Below are positions 1 to 8,387 of a stretch of 64,000 nucleotides of DNA, in pieces; the stretch's first letter is position 1; the number at the start of each line of letters is the position of its first letter. A program made the translations under genes and the position numbers. The stretch is taken from contig NZ_NGKC01000002.1 in the NCBI RefSeq assembly GCF_003987655.1, positions 124,001 to 188,000 of the forward strand. The letters are read 5' to 3'. A model generated the notes under the pieces. That model saw nothing but the letters and a program-made list of their open reading frames with translations. It was not told the DNA's origin and made no database searches. The stretch is from Vagococcus acidifermentans. GTDB taxonomy: Bacteria > Bacillota > Bacilli > Lactobacillales > Vagococcaceae.

Positions 1-153
1 TTGAAATCTGAGGCGCCGGGCACGCTGGGGCAGGCTATCAAGTGGAATTTTACAAAATTTTTGGTGGACAGAGAAGGCCGCGTGATTGAACGGTTTGCAC
101 CACAGACGACGCCTGAAAAGATGGTTCCGGCGATTGAAAAGGCGCTGCGATAA
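1..153 (+). CDS. glutathione peroxidase, C-terminal part (gene starts before the window)
   Basis: An open frame runs from the first base to a TAA at 151-153. It encodes about 50 residues with the family's terminal pattern: [12 protein letters not shown], then [10 protein letters not shown] and a short final helix. In glutathione/thiol peroxidases (BsaA/Gpo type) this segment contains the Trp and Asn-Phe that complete the active site; the catalytic Cys (or Sec) lies upstream and is not visible. The enzyme reduces hydroperoxides with thiols in the cytoplasm. No start codon is assigned because the gene is cut by the window edge. Confidence in the family is high, in the exact subfamily low. Confidence 0.85.
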   Translation: MKSEAPGTLGQAIKWNFTKFLVDREGRVIERFAPQTTPEKMVPAIEKALR

Positions 154-306
154 TGATTGCTTGTCCGTTAGGTAGAGAAAACAAACAACATGTGAGATAA
201 TAATGATAAGTGCTTTCTGATGACTGTTAAATATTTATTACTGAAAGCTGTTGTCCAGTTTGCCAGTTATGTCGTGTGCTGAACCCAATCAGGAGGGACA
301 TAAATT

Positions 307-2019
307 GTGGAAAATCAATCATGGAAACGGTTCGTTGCGAGTGAAAATCTTGGTCCGTTGCGTGCAGCCAATAAAGTAGTCGCTTCGTGGGAGTTTTGCC
401 GTGAGCGTCAAGCCGCTCCATTCAAAAAAATGCCGGCTCGCATGCTCACGAAGGGGCAATTTCAAGCGCGGCAGCGGCTGCACGCCAAGCTTGTTCAACT
501 GGTCAGACAGAAAGTCAGTCACTTAACTGAACAGTCATTATGGAAAGAGTCGGTATTTGTTTTAACGGATGATGAAGGCAATGTGTTGTGGTGTGATGGC
601 AAGCAGACAGAGCTGGAGGTCTCCGGCTCTGTCAAGTTGGAAAAAGCTGTATCTGCCAGCCAATCTGCCATCAAGCAGGCCGGGCAGCGCAAGTGGAGCT
701 GTTATGCGACAGCTATTGTGGACGGGAGAGATGATTTACTGGGAGTGCTTGATGTGTCCATTCAGCGAGCATCTTTCCTGCCACAATGCCGCGCGATTTC
801 GCAGCTGATTGCGCAGTGTGTCACGAATCAGCTGGTCCGTGAAGAATTGGATAAAACACGGTTTTTGCTGCAGTATGCCGCTGAAACGCTGACTGATAAG
901 GTAATCTGCGATGAGCAGTACCGCATTGTTCATATTCCCTCCGGTTACCGGTCGGAAAGCTGGCTTAAAATCGGTGCAGATATGCCGCAGGTGCTGAGCG
1001 GGAGGAATATATCGTCTGATATGCAGACGCTTTACCGCGACAAACAGCCTGTTGGTATTGGTTACCGGCTGTTTAATCAGGAATCGGCAAAAGAGAAACT
1101 TTTTTATGCCGGCATCAGCAGCCGCAATCAGCGCTACAATGAATTTCTGACGCAGGTGATAAATGTTGCCGACAGTGATGTCCCGGTGCATGTTTTTGGT
1201 GAAACCGGTTGCGGCAAGGAACGGATTGTCGAGATGCTTCATTTCAACCATCCGCGATGCCAAAAAGGAAAATTAGTGCGTGTGAATTGCGGCAGTGTCA
1301 GCGAGAGTTTACTGGAGAGCGAACTATTCGGCTATGCACCGGGGGCATTCACTGGCGCTAAAGCTAAAGGACATCACGGGAAAATCAGACAGGCTGACGG
1401 CGGTACGCTGTTTTTAGATGAAATCGACAGCATGTCCCTGCGTATGCAGACAGCGTTGCTGCGGGTAATTGAAGACAAGCAAGTATCGCCTGTCGGAGCT
1501 GTGTCAGACATCAGCGTCTCGTTCCGCTTGGTCACTGCAAGCAATCAGGATTTAAAGGAACTGGTTGCAGGGGGCACATTCCGCGAGGATTTGTTTTACC
1601 GTATTTACATCTTGCCGCTGCTGGTTCCGCCTTTAAGGGAGCGGCCGGAAGATTTTCAGGAACTGGTCGATGAGTTTTGCCGGCAGAAGGACTGGTTAAT
1701 CAGCTGGCAGGAGCAAATATGTCACGTATCGAGGGAATACGAATGGTTAGGCAATATTCGGGAGTTCCGCAATTTTTTAGAACGCTTACGGCTTTCTTAT
1801 CCGCACCAATGCCCGTCGGTTAATCAGATGCGGCAGCTGATTGAGATGGGGCAGCTGTCTGTTGCGAGCAGTGAGGCTGGTCATGATGATGATGAAAAGC
1901 GGCGCATAATGACAGCCTTGCAGGAAAATACCTATCACGTCAGTCAGACGGCACGCGCATTGAACTTGTCACGTTCTACGTTGTACCGTAAAATGAAAAA
2001 ATACGCTATTAAACGCTAA
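307..2019 (+). CDS. acoR: sigma-54-dependent activator of the acetoin dehydrogenase operon (AcoR type)
   Basis: 570-residue enhancer-binding protein. The N-terminal ~290 residues look like a GAF-type sensory region. The AAA+ core has Walker A GETGCGKE at ~298-305, an intact sigma-54 contact loop GAFTGA at 346-351, Walker B LFLDE at ~368-372 and an arginine-finger region near LRERPED. The last ~40 residues form a Fis-type helix-turn-helix (SQTARALNLSRSTLYRKM). The GTG at 307 is preceded by AGGAGGG at 291-297. Known AcoR proteins sense acetoin and drive sigma-54 transcription of aco genes; here acoABC follows directly, behind a -24/-12 promoter. It needs an rpoN gene elsewhere. The only uncertainty is the inducer. 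Confidence 0.9.
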   Translation: MENQSWKRFVASENLGPLRAANKVVASWEFCRERQAAPFKKMPARMLTKGQFQARQRLHAKLVQLVRQKVSHLTEQSLWKESVFVLTDDEGNVLWCDGKQTELEVSGSVKLEKAVSASQSAIKQAGQRKWSCYATAIVDGRDDLLGVLDVSIQRASFLPQCRAISQLIAQCVTNQLVREELDKTRFLLQYAAETLTDKVICDEQYRIVHIPSGYRSESWLKIGADMPQVLSGRNISSDMQTLYRDKQPVGIGYRLFNQESAKEKLFYAGISSRNQRYNEFLTQVINVADSDVPVHVFGETGCGKERIVEMLHFNHPRCQKGKLVRVNCGSVSESLLESELFGYAPGAFTGAKAKGHHGKIRQADGGTLFLDEIDSMSLRMQTALLRVIEDKQVSPVGAVSDISVSFRLVTASNQDLKELVAGGTFREDLFYRIYILPLLVPPLRERPEDFQELVDEFCRQKDWLISWQEQICHVSREYEWLGNIREFRNFLERLRLSYPHQCPSVNQMRQLIEMGQLSVASSEAGHDDDEKRRIMTALQENTYHVSQTARALNLSRSTLYRKMKKYAIKR

Positions 2020-2044
2020 AGCCGATTATCAGTGACATACACAT

Positions 2045-2096
2045 ACTCTTTTTACGAACTCTCAGTATTTTTTCGTTCGTAAAGAGAGTTTTTTTG
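2045..2096 (+). terminator. intrinsic terminator after acoR
   Basis: Arms near ACTCTTTTTACGAA and TTCGTAAAGAGAGT pair with one mismatch around a ~17-nt loop and are followed by seven T. It lies 26 nt past the acoR stop. Confidence 0.8.
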
Positions 2097-2117
2097 CGTA
2101 AGCAGACAGCTGTTTGG

Positions 2118-2170
2118 AAAAAACCTGTGCCATTCTGATACATAATGTGTCAGAATGGCACAGGTTTTTT
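2118..2170. promoter_or_regulatory. 25-bp inverted repeat upstream of acoA: candidate AcoR enhancer site or second terminator
   Basis: Two 25-nt arms (2118-2142 and 2146-2170) are complementary at 24 of 25 positions around a 3-nt centre. The inner half-sites are TGTGCCATTCTGA and TCAGAATGGCACA. The centre lies ~72 bp upstream of the -24 element, a usual place for an enhancer-binding-protein site. The outer A6/T6 ends also fit a bidirectional intrinsic terminator. A normal terminator already closes acoR, which favours an operator role, but both readings remain possible. Confidence 0.6.
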
Positions 2171-2215
2171 CATGTTGAAGTGTGGCAAATGTGATATTGA
2201 CAGGCTTTTAGCAAG

Positions 2216-2231
2216 TGGCATGGTTATTGCT
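2216..2231 (+). promoter_or_regulatory. sigma-54 (-24/-12) promoter of acoABC
   Basis: TGGCATGGTTATTGCT matches the sigma-54 consensus TGGCACGrNNNTTGCW at all but one constrained base, with correct GG-to-GC spacing. The expected start is ~12 nt downstream, giving a leader of ~135 nt before acoA. The adjacent gene encodes an activator with an intact GAFTGA loop, so promoter and activator support each other. Confidence 0.88.
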
Positions 2232-2376
2232 ATGTAATAGGATGGGGAGTAATGAAAGGCCGGTGTGACCAAAATGCCAAAAACATGAGTGAAAAAGGCG
2301 AGTGAAGAAACAGTCTGTAAGGCAAGCCGTCAATTGTAAACAGAAACAGTAAGAATAACATTAGGAGGATTTTACA

Positions 2377-3345
2377 ATGAAAAAAATTGATAATGAACAG
2401 GCACTGTGGATTTACAAAACGATGAATGACATTCGCCGCTTTGAAGATACTGTCCACGATGAGTTTCTGACAGGGGTTATTCCCGGATTCGTGCATTTGT
2501 CAGCCGGACAGGAGGCTGTCGCTGCCGGTGTGTGTGCTCATTTGACACAAAAAGACTATATCACAAGTACACACCGGGGACACGGGCACTGTATCGCCAA
2601 AGGCTGTGACATGAACAGCATGATGGCCGAAATTTTTGGCAAGGAAACGGGTCTTTGTAAAGGCAAAGGCGGCTCCATGCATATAGCCGATGTCGACAAG
2701 GGCATGCTCGGTGCCAATGGCGTTGTGGGAGGCGGATTTGCACTGGCTGTCGGCGCCGGTTTGAGAAACAAGTATTTAAAGACAAACGATGTTGCCGTGT
2801 GTTTCTTTGGCGATGGTGCAGCCAACCAGGGGTCGTTCCATGAAAGTTTGAACCTAGCCAAAATCTGGCAGCTGCCGGTGGTTTTCGTCAATGAGAACAA
2901 CATGTTTGCTGAGTCCACCCCGCAATGGTACTCTTCGGCTTCCAAAACGATTGCAGAACGTGCGGCGGCGTATAATATGCCGGGTGTGCGGGTTGACGGT
3001 AAAGATCTGGTCGAGGTGTATCAGACAGCAGGAGAAGCCATCGACCGTGCGAGAAAAGGTGAAGGTCCGACATTGATTGAATGTGTGACTTACCGCAATT
3101 ACGGCCACTTCGAGGGGGATGAACAGAAATACAAAGCACGGACGGCAAGTAAAGAGAAAGAGCTGGCGGACAGAGATTGTATCACAGAATTCAGAAAAAC
3201 AGCCATCAGCGAGAAGTGGCTGACGGCTGAAGAGGCCGATAAAATAGAAACACAAGCGGCAGCTGATGTCGAGGCTGCTCTGGCGTTTGCCAAAAACAGC
3301 CGTGAACCTCGTCCGGAAGCATTGTATGAAGATGTACTCTATTAA
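2377..3345 (+). CDS. acoA: acetoin dehydrogenase E1 component, alpha subunit (thiamine-diphosphate dependent)
   Basis: 322 residues, usual length for AcoA. The thiamine-diphosphate motif begins at GDG (residue 145), with NQG after it and ENN ~30 residues on. The GHGHCIAKG and GKGGSMH segments are typical of acetoin/2-oxoacid dehydrogenase E1alpha. It pairs with the next gene to form the E1 heterotetramer, which cleaves acetoin and passes the acetyl unit to the lipoyl arm of E2. AGGAGG sits 9 nt before the ATG. Pyruvate dehydrogenase E1alpha is the main alternative. The AcoR gene, the -24/-12 promoter and the short single-lipoyl E2 favour acetoin. Confidence 0.9.
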   Translation: MKKIDNEQALWIYKTMNDIRRFEDTVHDEFLTGVIPGFVHLSAGQEAVAAGVCAHLTQKDYITSTHRGHGHCIAKGCDMNSMMAEIFGKETGLCKGKGGSMHIADVDKGMLGANGVVGGGFALAVGAGLRNKYLKTNDVAVCFFGDGAANQGSFHESLNLAKIWQLPVVFVNENNMFAESTPQWYSSASKTIAERAAAYNMPGVRVDGKDLVEVYQTAGEAIDRARKGEGPTLIECVTYRNYGHFEGDEQKYKARTASKEKELADRDCITEFRKTAISEKWLTAEEADKIETQAAADVEAALAFAKNSREPRPEALYEDVLY

Positions 3346-3371
3346 AAATAATAAGATAGGAGACAATGATA

Positions 3372-4403
3372 ATGGCTAGAGAAATAACCTTTATGGAAGC
3401 GATCAATGAAGGATTGGATATGGCGATGGCAAAAGACGAACGGGTCATCTTATTGGGAGAAGACATCGCCGGTGGAGTCAAAGTAACGCATCTGGAGGAA
3501 GGCAACGCAGAAGCGTGGGGCGGAGTCTTCGGCGTCACTAAAGGACTAATGCAAAAGTACGGCAGGGAACGCGTCATTGATACACCGATTTCCGAAATGG
3601 GCTATTTGGGCGCCTCAGTCGGGGCAGCGGCAACCGGTTTGCATCCAGTGCCGGAATTGATGTTTAACGATTTTATCGGGGTGTGTTTCGACACCATCTT
3701 GACCCAAGGCTCAAAAATGCGCTACATGTTTGGCGGTAAAGCGACCATACCGATGACTGTCCGAACGACCCACGGGGCAGGGGCATCGGCCGCGGCACAG
3801 CACTCGGGCTCATATTACGGGATGCTGGGGGCGATTCCGGGGATAAAAGTGGTAGTGCCTGCTACACCTTATGATGCCAAAGGACTGCTGCTTTCAGCGA
3901 TTGAGGAAAACAATATCGTCATTTTTTCTGAAGATAAAACATTGTACGGTATAAAAGGCGAAGTACCGGAAGACTACTACACGGTGCCTATCGGACAGGC
4001 AAACGTGAGACAAGAAGGTACTGATTTAACAATCGTGACCATCGGAAAAATGCTATACGTAGCCCTTGATGTTGCCAAACAGCTGGCACAATCAGGAGTG
4101 TCGGTCGAGGTGATTGACCTTCTGACAGTTTCACCGTGGGACGAAGAAACGGTTATCGATTCGGTGAAAAAAACGGGCCGTTTAATCATTATTGATGAGG
4201 CTAATCCGCACAATAATACGGCAACAGACATCGCCTCAGTCGTCAGCGATAAAGCGTTCGACTACCTTGACGGTCCGATAAAATGTGTCTGTGCCCCGAA
4301 TACGCCAGTTCCGTTTGCTAAAAATCTTGAAGAACTTTACGTGCCGGATGCGCAAAAAGTACTGGTGCAAGCGGCTGAACTGATTAACGATTTAAAAAAA
4401 TAA
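3372..4403 (+). CDS. acoB: acetoin dehydrogenase E1 component, beta subunit
   Basis: 343 residues from ATG 3372. An earlier in-frame ATG at 3366 is only 2 nt from the AGGAGA at 3358-3363, while 3372 is 8 nt away and gives the family-typical MAREITFMEAINEG start. A transketolase pyrimidine-binding domain (GEDIAGGVKVT, ~28-38) is followed by a C-terminal transketolase domain (VIDLLTVSPWDEETV and IIIDEANP). It forms the E1 alpha2beta2 enzyme with acoA, 26 nt upstream, and lies 16 nt before acoC, in one operon. Confidence 0.9.
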   Translation: MAREITFMEAINEGLDMAMAKDERVILLGEDIAGGVKVTHLEEGNAEAWGGVFGVTKGLMQKYGRERVIDTPISEMGYLGASVGAAATGLHPVPELMFNDFIGVCFDTILTQGSKMRYMFGGKATIPMTVRTTHGAGASAAAQHSGSYYGMLGAIPGIKVVVPATPYDAKGLLLSAIEENNIVIFSEDKTLYGIKGEVPEDYYTVPIGQANVRQEGTDLTIVTIGKMLYVALDVAKQLAQSGVSVEVIDLLTVSPWDEETVIDSVKKTGRLIIIDEANPHNNTATDIASVVSDKAFDYLDGPIKCVCAPNTPVPFAKNLEELYVPDAQKVLVQAAELINDLKK

Positions 4404-4419
4404 AAGGTGGTGAAAATGA

Positions 4420-5592
4420 ATGGCAACAGAAATTCTTATGCCAAAACTTGGACTAACAATGACAGAAGGTACGGTGGATGCCTGGTATAAAGAAGAAGGC
4501 GACACTGTTGAAAAAGGTGAAATGATTGCCAGCATCAGTTCCGAGAAGTTGACGCACGATGTGGAGTCGCCGGTTGACGGGATACTCCAGCAAATCGTGG
4601 TTGAGGAAGGGGGAGAAGTGCCTGTCCAGCAGCCGATTGCTTACGTCGCAGCAACTGACGCCGCCGATGCGCCGCAAACCGTAGAAGCAGCAGCGCCGGT
4701 CAACGAAGAACCGGAAAAACAGGCGCAACGAATTTTTATTACTCCTTCAGCGCGCAGACTCGCCAGAATGAAAGGGATTGATTACACACGCATTACCGGC
4801 ACAGGCGGACGCGGCAGAATTACCCGTCAAGACGTTGAAAAATACGCTGCTGCCGGCACGTCTGATACTGAGGCTGCTGTTTTGGCAACACCGGTGATGG
4901 AACCTGGAAAAGGTCTGACCGGAATGCGCCAGACAATTGCCAAACGCATGTGGCAGAGCTTGCAGCAGACGGCACCGGTTACGCTCCATCGCAAGGCTGA
5001 TGTGTCACAACTCATGGCATTCCGGAAAGAAATCAAGGAAAATGCAGAGATAGTTCTGACTGACGGGCAATTAAGTATCAATACCCTGTTGACGCGTGCG
5101 GTGGTTCTGGCTTTGAAAGAGCACCCGCAGATGAACGCCTGGTATTTCAACGGCGAGCACCAGACCGTTGAAGAGATTCACATCGGTATTGCGGTGAATA
5201 TGGCCGACGGGCTGGTTGTACCGGTCATCAAACATGCGGAACATATGACGCTGACTGACATCGGTCAGGCTTTCAGACACATCGTCGATAAAACTCAGCG
5301 TGGTGATTTCTCGGGAAATTTATTGGGTGGTTCGACCTTTACCATATCCAACATGGGTCAAACTAATATCGAATATTTTACACCGATAATCAATACACCG
5401 GAGGTCGGCATTTTGGGAGTCGGAACGCTTGCGACTGATTTGGCATTGGCAGAAGACGGCAGTCTGGTCACTAAGCAAAAGCTGCCGCTCAGTCTGACCT
5501 TTGATCATCAAGTCATTGATGGAGTACCAGCCGCTGAATTTTTGGAAAAAATTTGCGATCTGCTGGCCCATCCTTATGCGCTCGTTTTGTAA
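4420..5592 (+). CDS. acoC: acetoin dehydrogenase E2, dihydrolipoamide acetyltransferase
   Basis: 390 residues, a compact E2. It has one N-terminal lipoyl domain (1-80) with the lipoylated lysine K43 in SSEKLTHDV, a peripheral-subunit-binding domain around 107-143, and a catalytic domain from ~170 with the active-site DHQVIDG (H363). It transfers the acetyl group from E1 to CoA. AGGTGGTG sits just before the ATG. A terminator follows at once, so no dihydrolipoamide dehydrogenase (E3, acoL) is in this operon; the E3 of another 2-oxoacid complex must serve. Confidence 0.9.
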   Translation: MATEILMPKLGLTMTEGTVDAWYKEEGDTVEKGEMIASISSEKLTHDVESPVDGILQQIVVEEGGEVPVQQPIAYVAATDAADAPQTVEAAAPVNEEPEKQAQRIFITPSARRLARMKGIDYTRITGTGGRGRITRQDVEKYAAAGTSDTEAAVLATPVMEPGKGLTGMRQTIAKRMWQSLQQTAPVTLHRKADVSQLMAFRKEIKENAEIVLTDGQLSINTLLTRAVVLALKEHPQMNAWYFNGEHQTVEEIHIGIAVNMADGLVVPVIKHAEHMTLTDIGQAFRHIVDKTQRGDFSGNLLGGSTFTISNMGQTNIEYFTPIINTPEVGILGVGTLATDLALAEDGSLVTKQKLPLSLTFDHQVIDGVPAAEFLEKICDLLAHPYALVL

Positions 5593-5601
5593 CACAACAA
5601 G

Positions 5602-5639
5602 AAAACCATCAGTACAACTTTGTGCTGATGGTTTTTTTT
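5602..5639. terminator. intrinsic terminator after acoC
   Basis: AAAACCATCAGTACA pairs with TGTGCTGATGGTTTT around a 4-nt loop and is followed by a T-run. It closes acoABC and overlaps the 3' end of the converging small membrane-protein gene. Confidence 0.9.
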
Positions 5640-5982
5640 AATGCAGTGCAACAGTCAGGTATAACCAAGTGATAAGCAACAGCCCGCCTATCAGTTGTAT
5701 AACCAGCCCTTTATAGATAGCTTTCTTTAGTTTGACAGCGGCAGCTTTATCTTCAGCAGAATAATCAGCCGGATATTTTCGGCGTTTGATAAAATACAAC
5801 AATAAACCGCTGCTGTTTTGCCCTGATACGGAAATCAGCGGCCAGAGCCAGTTGCCGTGCTTGATGTGCCGTGCAGCTGCATCGATTTTTATTAGTTGAA
5901 AAACATGGACAGCCAGCCACACACTCCCGGAAATAATGATAAGAATGCTTACGGCAAGTAAGACATGCCTTGCTGCAATCAT
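5638..5982 (-). CDS. small membrane protein, function unknown
   Basis: 114 residues with a hydrophobic N-terminal helix (~7-30), a second weaker hydrophobic segment around 46-62, a charged loop (KRRKYPADYSAEDKAA), and a last helix (~93-112). The ATG is preceded by AGGAGGCGGGGGG. It starts 12 nt after the XRE regulator gene and is probably co-transcribed with it. No family is recognised. Paired small membrane proteins behind XRE-plus-membrane regulators are common in Firmicutes, but their job is mostly unknown. Confidence 0.7.
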   Translation of the reverse strand: MIAARHVLLAVSILIIISGSVWLAVHVFQLIKIDAAARHIKHGNWLWPLISVSGQNSSGLLLYFIKRRKYPADYSAEDKAAAVKLKKAIYKGLVIQLIGGLLLITWLYLTVALH

Positions 5983-5994
5983 ACCCCCCGCCTC

Positions 5995-6402
5995 CTAAAA
6001 GTTTTTGAACAAATGATACATGATGATGGTCGAATTAATCAAAATCAGTGCCAAAACAATCAATCCGACAGGTAAAAGTTCTGCTGAAGCAGAAAATCCT
6101 ATAATGATGACAACGAACAGAATCATATTGACAGTAAAGCCGGCAATCACTTGTTTATTTTTCTTAACGATGTCCGTGCTTTCTTTTAAATGCTTCACCA
6201 TGTTATCATCACCCTTGACCAGTTCATCCAATGTCACCTCATATAGCTCGCTTAATTCGATCAATTTGATAATATCAGGGTAATTTTTATTTAATTCCCA
6301 ATTGGAAACACTTTGACGGGAAACAAATAGTTTATCTGCTACATCTTGTTGTGTCAATTGTTGCTGTTCTCTGTATTTTTTTAGCAGTGTGCCGATATCC
6401 AT
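5995..6402 (-). CDS. XRE-family regulator with C-terminal membrane helices
   Basis: 135 residues from ATG 6402, which follows GAGAGGTGAGGG; a longer frame to 6486 lacks a ribosome site. Residues ~5-60 form a Cro/CI helix-turn-helix (QQDVADKLFVSRQSVSNWE). From ~85 there are two hydrophobic segments (VNMILFVVIIIGFSAS and VGLIVLALILINSTIIM), suggesting membrane anchoring. The likely role is control of its own two-gene unit, with some membrane signal as input. The ligand and targets are unknown. Confidence 0.8.
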   Translation of the reverse strand: MDIGTLLKKYREQQQLTQQDVADKLFVSRQSVSNWELNKNYPDIIKLIELSELYEVTLDELVKGDDNMVKHLKESTDIVKKNKQVIAGFTVNMILFVVIIIGFSASAELLPVGLIVLALILINSTIIMYHLFKNF

Positions 6403-6764
6403 TCCCTCACCTCTCAATTCTTTTATAACATAAGTAGTGAGAAAAAAAAAGCAAATCTCTTGGGAATGTGGTGAGTTAGCGCGCAAGAGCAGCTTGCGCT
6501 GGGTGTGAGTGGATTAAGTGGAGGGAAGAAATAAAATAGAATTTACTTTTATTTTTGAAACTTAAATCCGTTATACAAAAATATATGCAAAATATTGATT
6601 TTCAGAGCTATACAGTTATACCTATTTCAATTGAGAAGAAAATAGATTATACTAGCCGATGAATGGTTCAGAATATTATTTAGTTCGAATGATAAATTTT
6701 TATCAACACCGTCTAAGTTTAAATCAGCATTTTTCACAGTATTTATACGATTGGAGCAGTCGAG
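6403..6764 (+). promoter_or_regulatory. intergenic region with promoter of the two-component/importer cluster
   Basis: A 360-bp A+T-rich region. The best promoter is TTTCAA (6625-6630), 17 bp, TATACT (6648-6653), ~110 nt before the kinase gene. The outgoing promoter of the XRE unit must also lie at its left end. No RNA structure was recognised. Confidence 0.45.
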
Positions 6765-8387
6765 ATGAAAAAAACATTCAAAGAAATTTTGCAAAAAGAA
6801 ATCAAAAGGAAGTACAGTGTTTTTTCATTAATAGTATCTGGTCTTGTCCTATTAATGTTTTTTTCTTTTATTTTTTTTAATCAAAATTACCAATTAAAAA
6901 TTGAAACAGATGTTATTAAGGATGAATGGCAACACATCAAAACCAAATCACATGAAAATTTACGTCTCTTAAATTCCAGGTCAATTCCAAATGTCATACG
7001 CGGTAAGGAGGAAGACAGAAAGTTGTATGAAGAGTTTTACCGCATAACATCTGAAGAGCACAGTCGAGGAGTGTTATGGGTAATGAATCAGAAAGGAGAC
7101 CTCGTTTTTGAGTCCGCATCGTTTCATCAACCATCTGCAATAAATGAGTACTACCTTCGGATTGTCATCAACTCAAGCAAAAATGCCAATTCAATTACAC
7201 GTGTGGCAATGGATAATAATTACAATCATTATTTAGTTATTATGGAAAAAATTATAGAGAAAGGTGAGGAACTTGGTTATAGTATCTTATTATTGAATGG
7301 CAATGATTTTTTGCCGAACAGTACAAACTATGGTACACAATTTATCATTGCAGATTCATATGACAATGTTTTTTCTAGAAGTTCCAATCATTTTATCAAA
7401 GGCTCACTTGAAAAAATTGACACCATACAGCTTGAAAAAGGTCTATTTTATGAGGATAATGCATTATACTTATCCAAAAAAACAAACCTTAAAGAAAACA
7501 TGTACCTTTATACATATTCCTTGTTTCTTCCATTGCCAGCTTTAATTATTTTTGGCATTATTTTTATCATTCTCTTAACTGGTATTATGCTTTTTCTATC
7601 TTTTCATTTGGCTAGAAAAATTGCTGACACAACAACTAAAAATATTGATACTCTTGTAGAAGAGACAAAAGAGGTAAGTGAAGGGATAAAACCGATGATA
7701 CAAATGGAAACAGGAGATGAGTTTGAATTTTTAGCTGAGAGTATCAATGAGATGGTTTCCAAATTGGGACAACTTCATCAACAAACATTGCATTTTGAGA
7801 GAAAAATGCTTGAAGCTCAGTTTAATCCGCATTTCTTGTATAATACATTGGAAAATATTCGCATCACTAGTCAAATTGAACCAGAAGTCGCACAAGAGCT
7901 GATTTTTTCCTTGCGTAGGGTTTTGCAGCATAGTATTGATCATTCAGATGAAGAAGTTACTCTGCAAGACGATCTGGATGTGATTGTCGATTTTTTAAGA
8001 GTTAACGTCGTCAGATTTGATAAATTGACATATAAAGTGTCATTGAGTGAAGAATTGAAAGAACTTAAGATTCCAAGACTATTTTTACTTCCTTTAGTAG
8101 AAAATTCGTTGAAATATGGAATGAAAGTGAGAGAAGACGTACATATTGAGATCAAAGTTTACCAGACGGATTCTGAAATTTTTTTCGAAGTATCCGATAA
8201 TGGGCCTGGCTTTCCAACTGATTTAATTGAAGAAATTTACTTTCAATATGAAAATAAAGGATCGCATCATGGCTTGATCAATAGTTACCGCCGACTGAAA
8301 ATGAGTTTTCCTTATACGGATCTTCGCATCTTCAATCACTCTGACGGAGCAACGGTTCAATTGGTTATCATAAAGGAGAGGGTTTAA
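6765..8387 (+). CDS. sensor histidine kinase, YesM/LytS-like (His_kinase family), Hpt-like system
   Basis: 540 residues. TM1 lies at ~18-38, an extracellular sensing region at ~40-250, TM2 at ~253-280, HAMP at ~280-335, then the His_kinase domain with QFNPHFLYNTLENI (phospho-acceptor H356). The C-terminal ATPase has N-box LPLVENSLKYG and G-box DNGPGFP. It stops directly before its response regulator. The gene order kinase, AraC-type regulator, solute-binding lipoprotein recalls HptSRA of staphylococci (glucose-6-phosphate sensing), but the ligand cannot be read from sequence. Ribosome site GGAG lies 8 nt before the ATG. Base composition is strongly A+T-rich compared with flanking genes. Confidence 0.88.
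   Translation: MKKTFKEILQKEIKRKYSVFSLIVSGLVLLMFFSFIFFNQNYQLKIETDVIKDEWQHIKTKSHENLRLLNSRSIPNVIRGKEEDRKLYEEFYRITSEEHSRGVLWVMNQKGDLVFESASFHQPSAINEYYLRIVINSSKNANSITRVAMDNNYNHYLVIMEKIIEKGEELGYSILLLNGNDFLPNSTNYGTQFIIADSYDNVFSRSSNHFIKGSLEKIDTIQLEKGLFYEDNALYLSKKTNLKENMYLYTYSLFLPLPALIIFGIIFIILLTGIMLFLSFHLARKIADTTTKNIDTLVEETKEVSEGIKPMIQMETGDEFEFLAESINEMVSKLGQLHQQTLHFERKMLEAQFNPHFLYNTLENIRITSQIEPEVAQELIFSLRRVLQHSIDHSDEEVTLQDDLDVIVDFLRVNVVRFDKLTYKVSLSEELKELKIPRLFLLPLVENSLKYGMKVREDVHIEIKVYQTDSEIFFEVSDNGPGFPTDLIEEIYFQYENKGSHHGLINSYRRLKMSFPYTDLRIFNHSDGATVQLVIIKERV

Noticed and set aside
736-1263. 175-codon minus-strand frame inside acoR
   Set aside because: Antisense shadow of a well-supported gene; no ribosome site or family pattern.
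2854-3366. 170-codon minus-strand frame inside acoA
   Set aside because: Antisense shadow of acoA.
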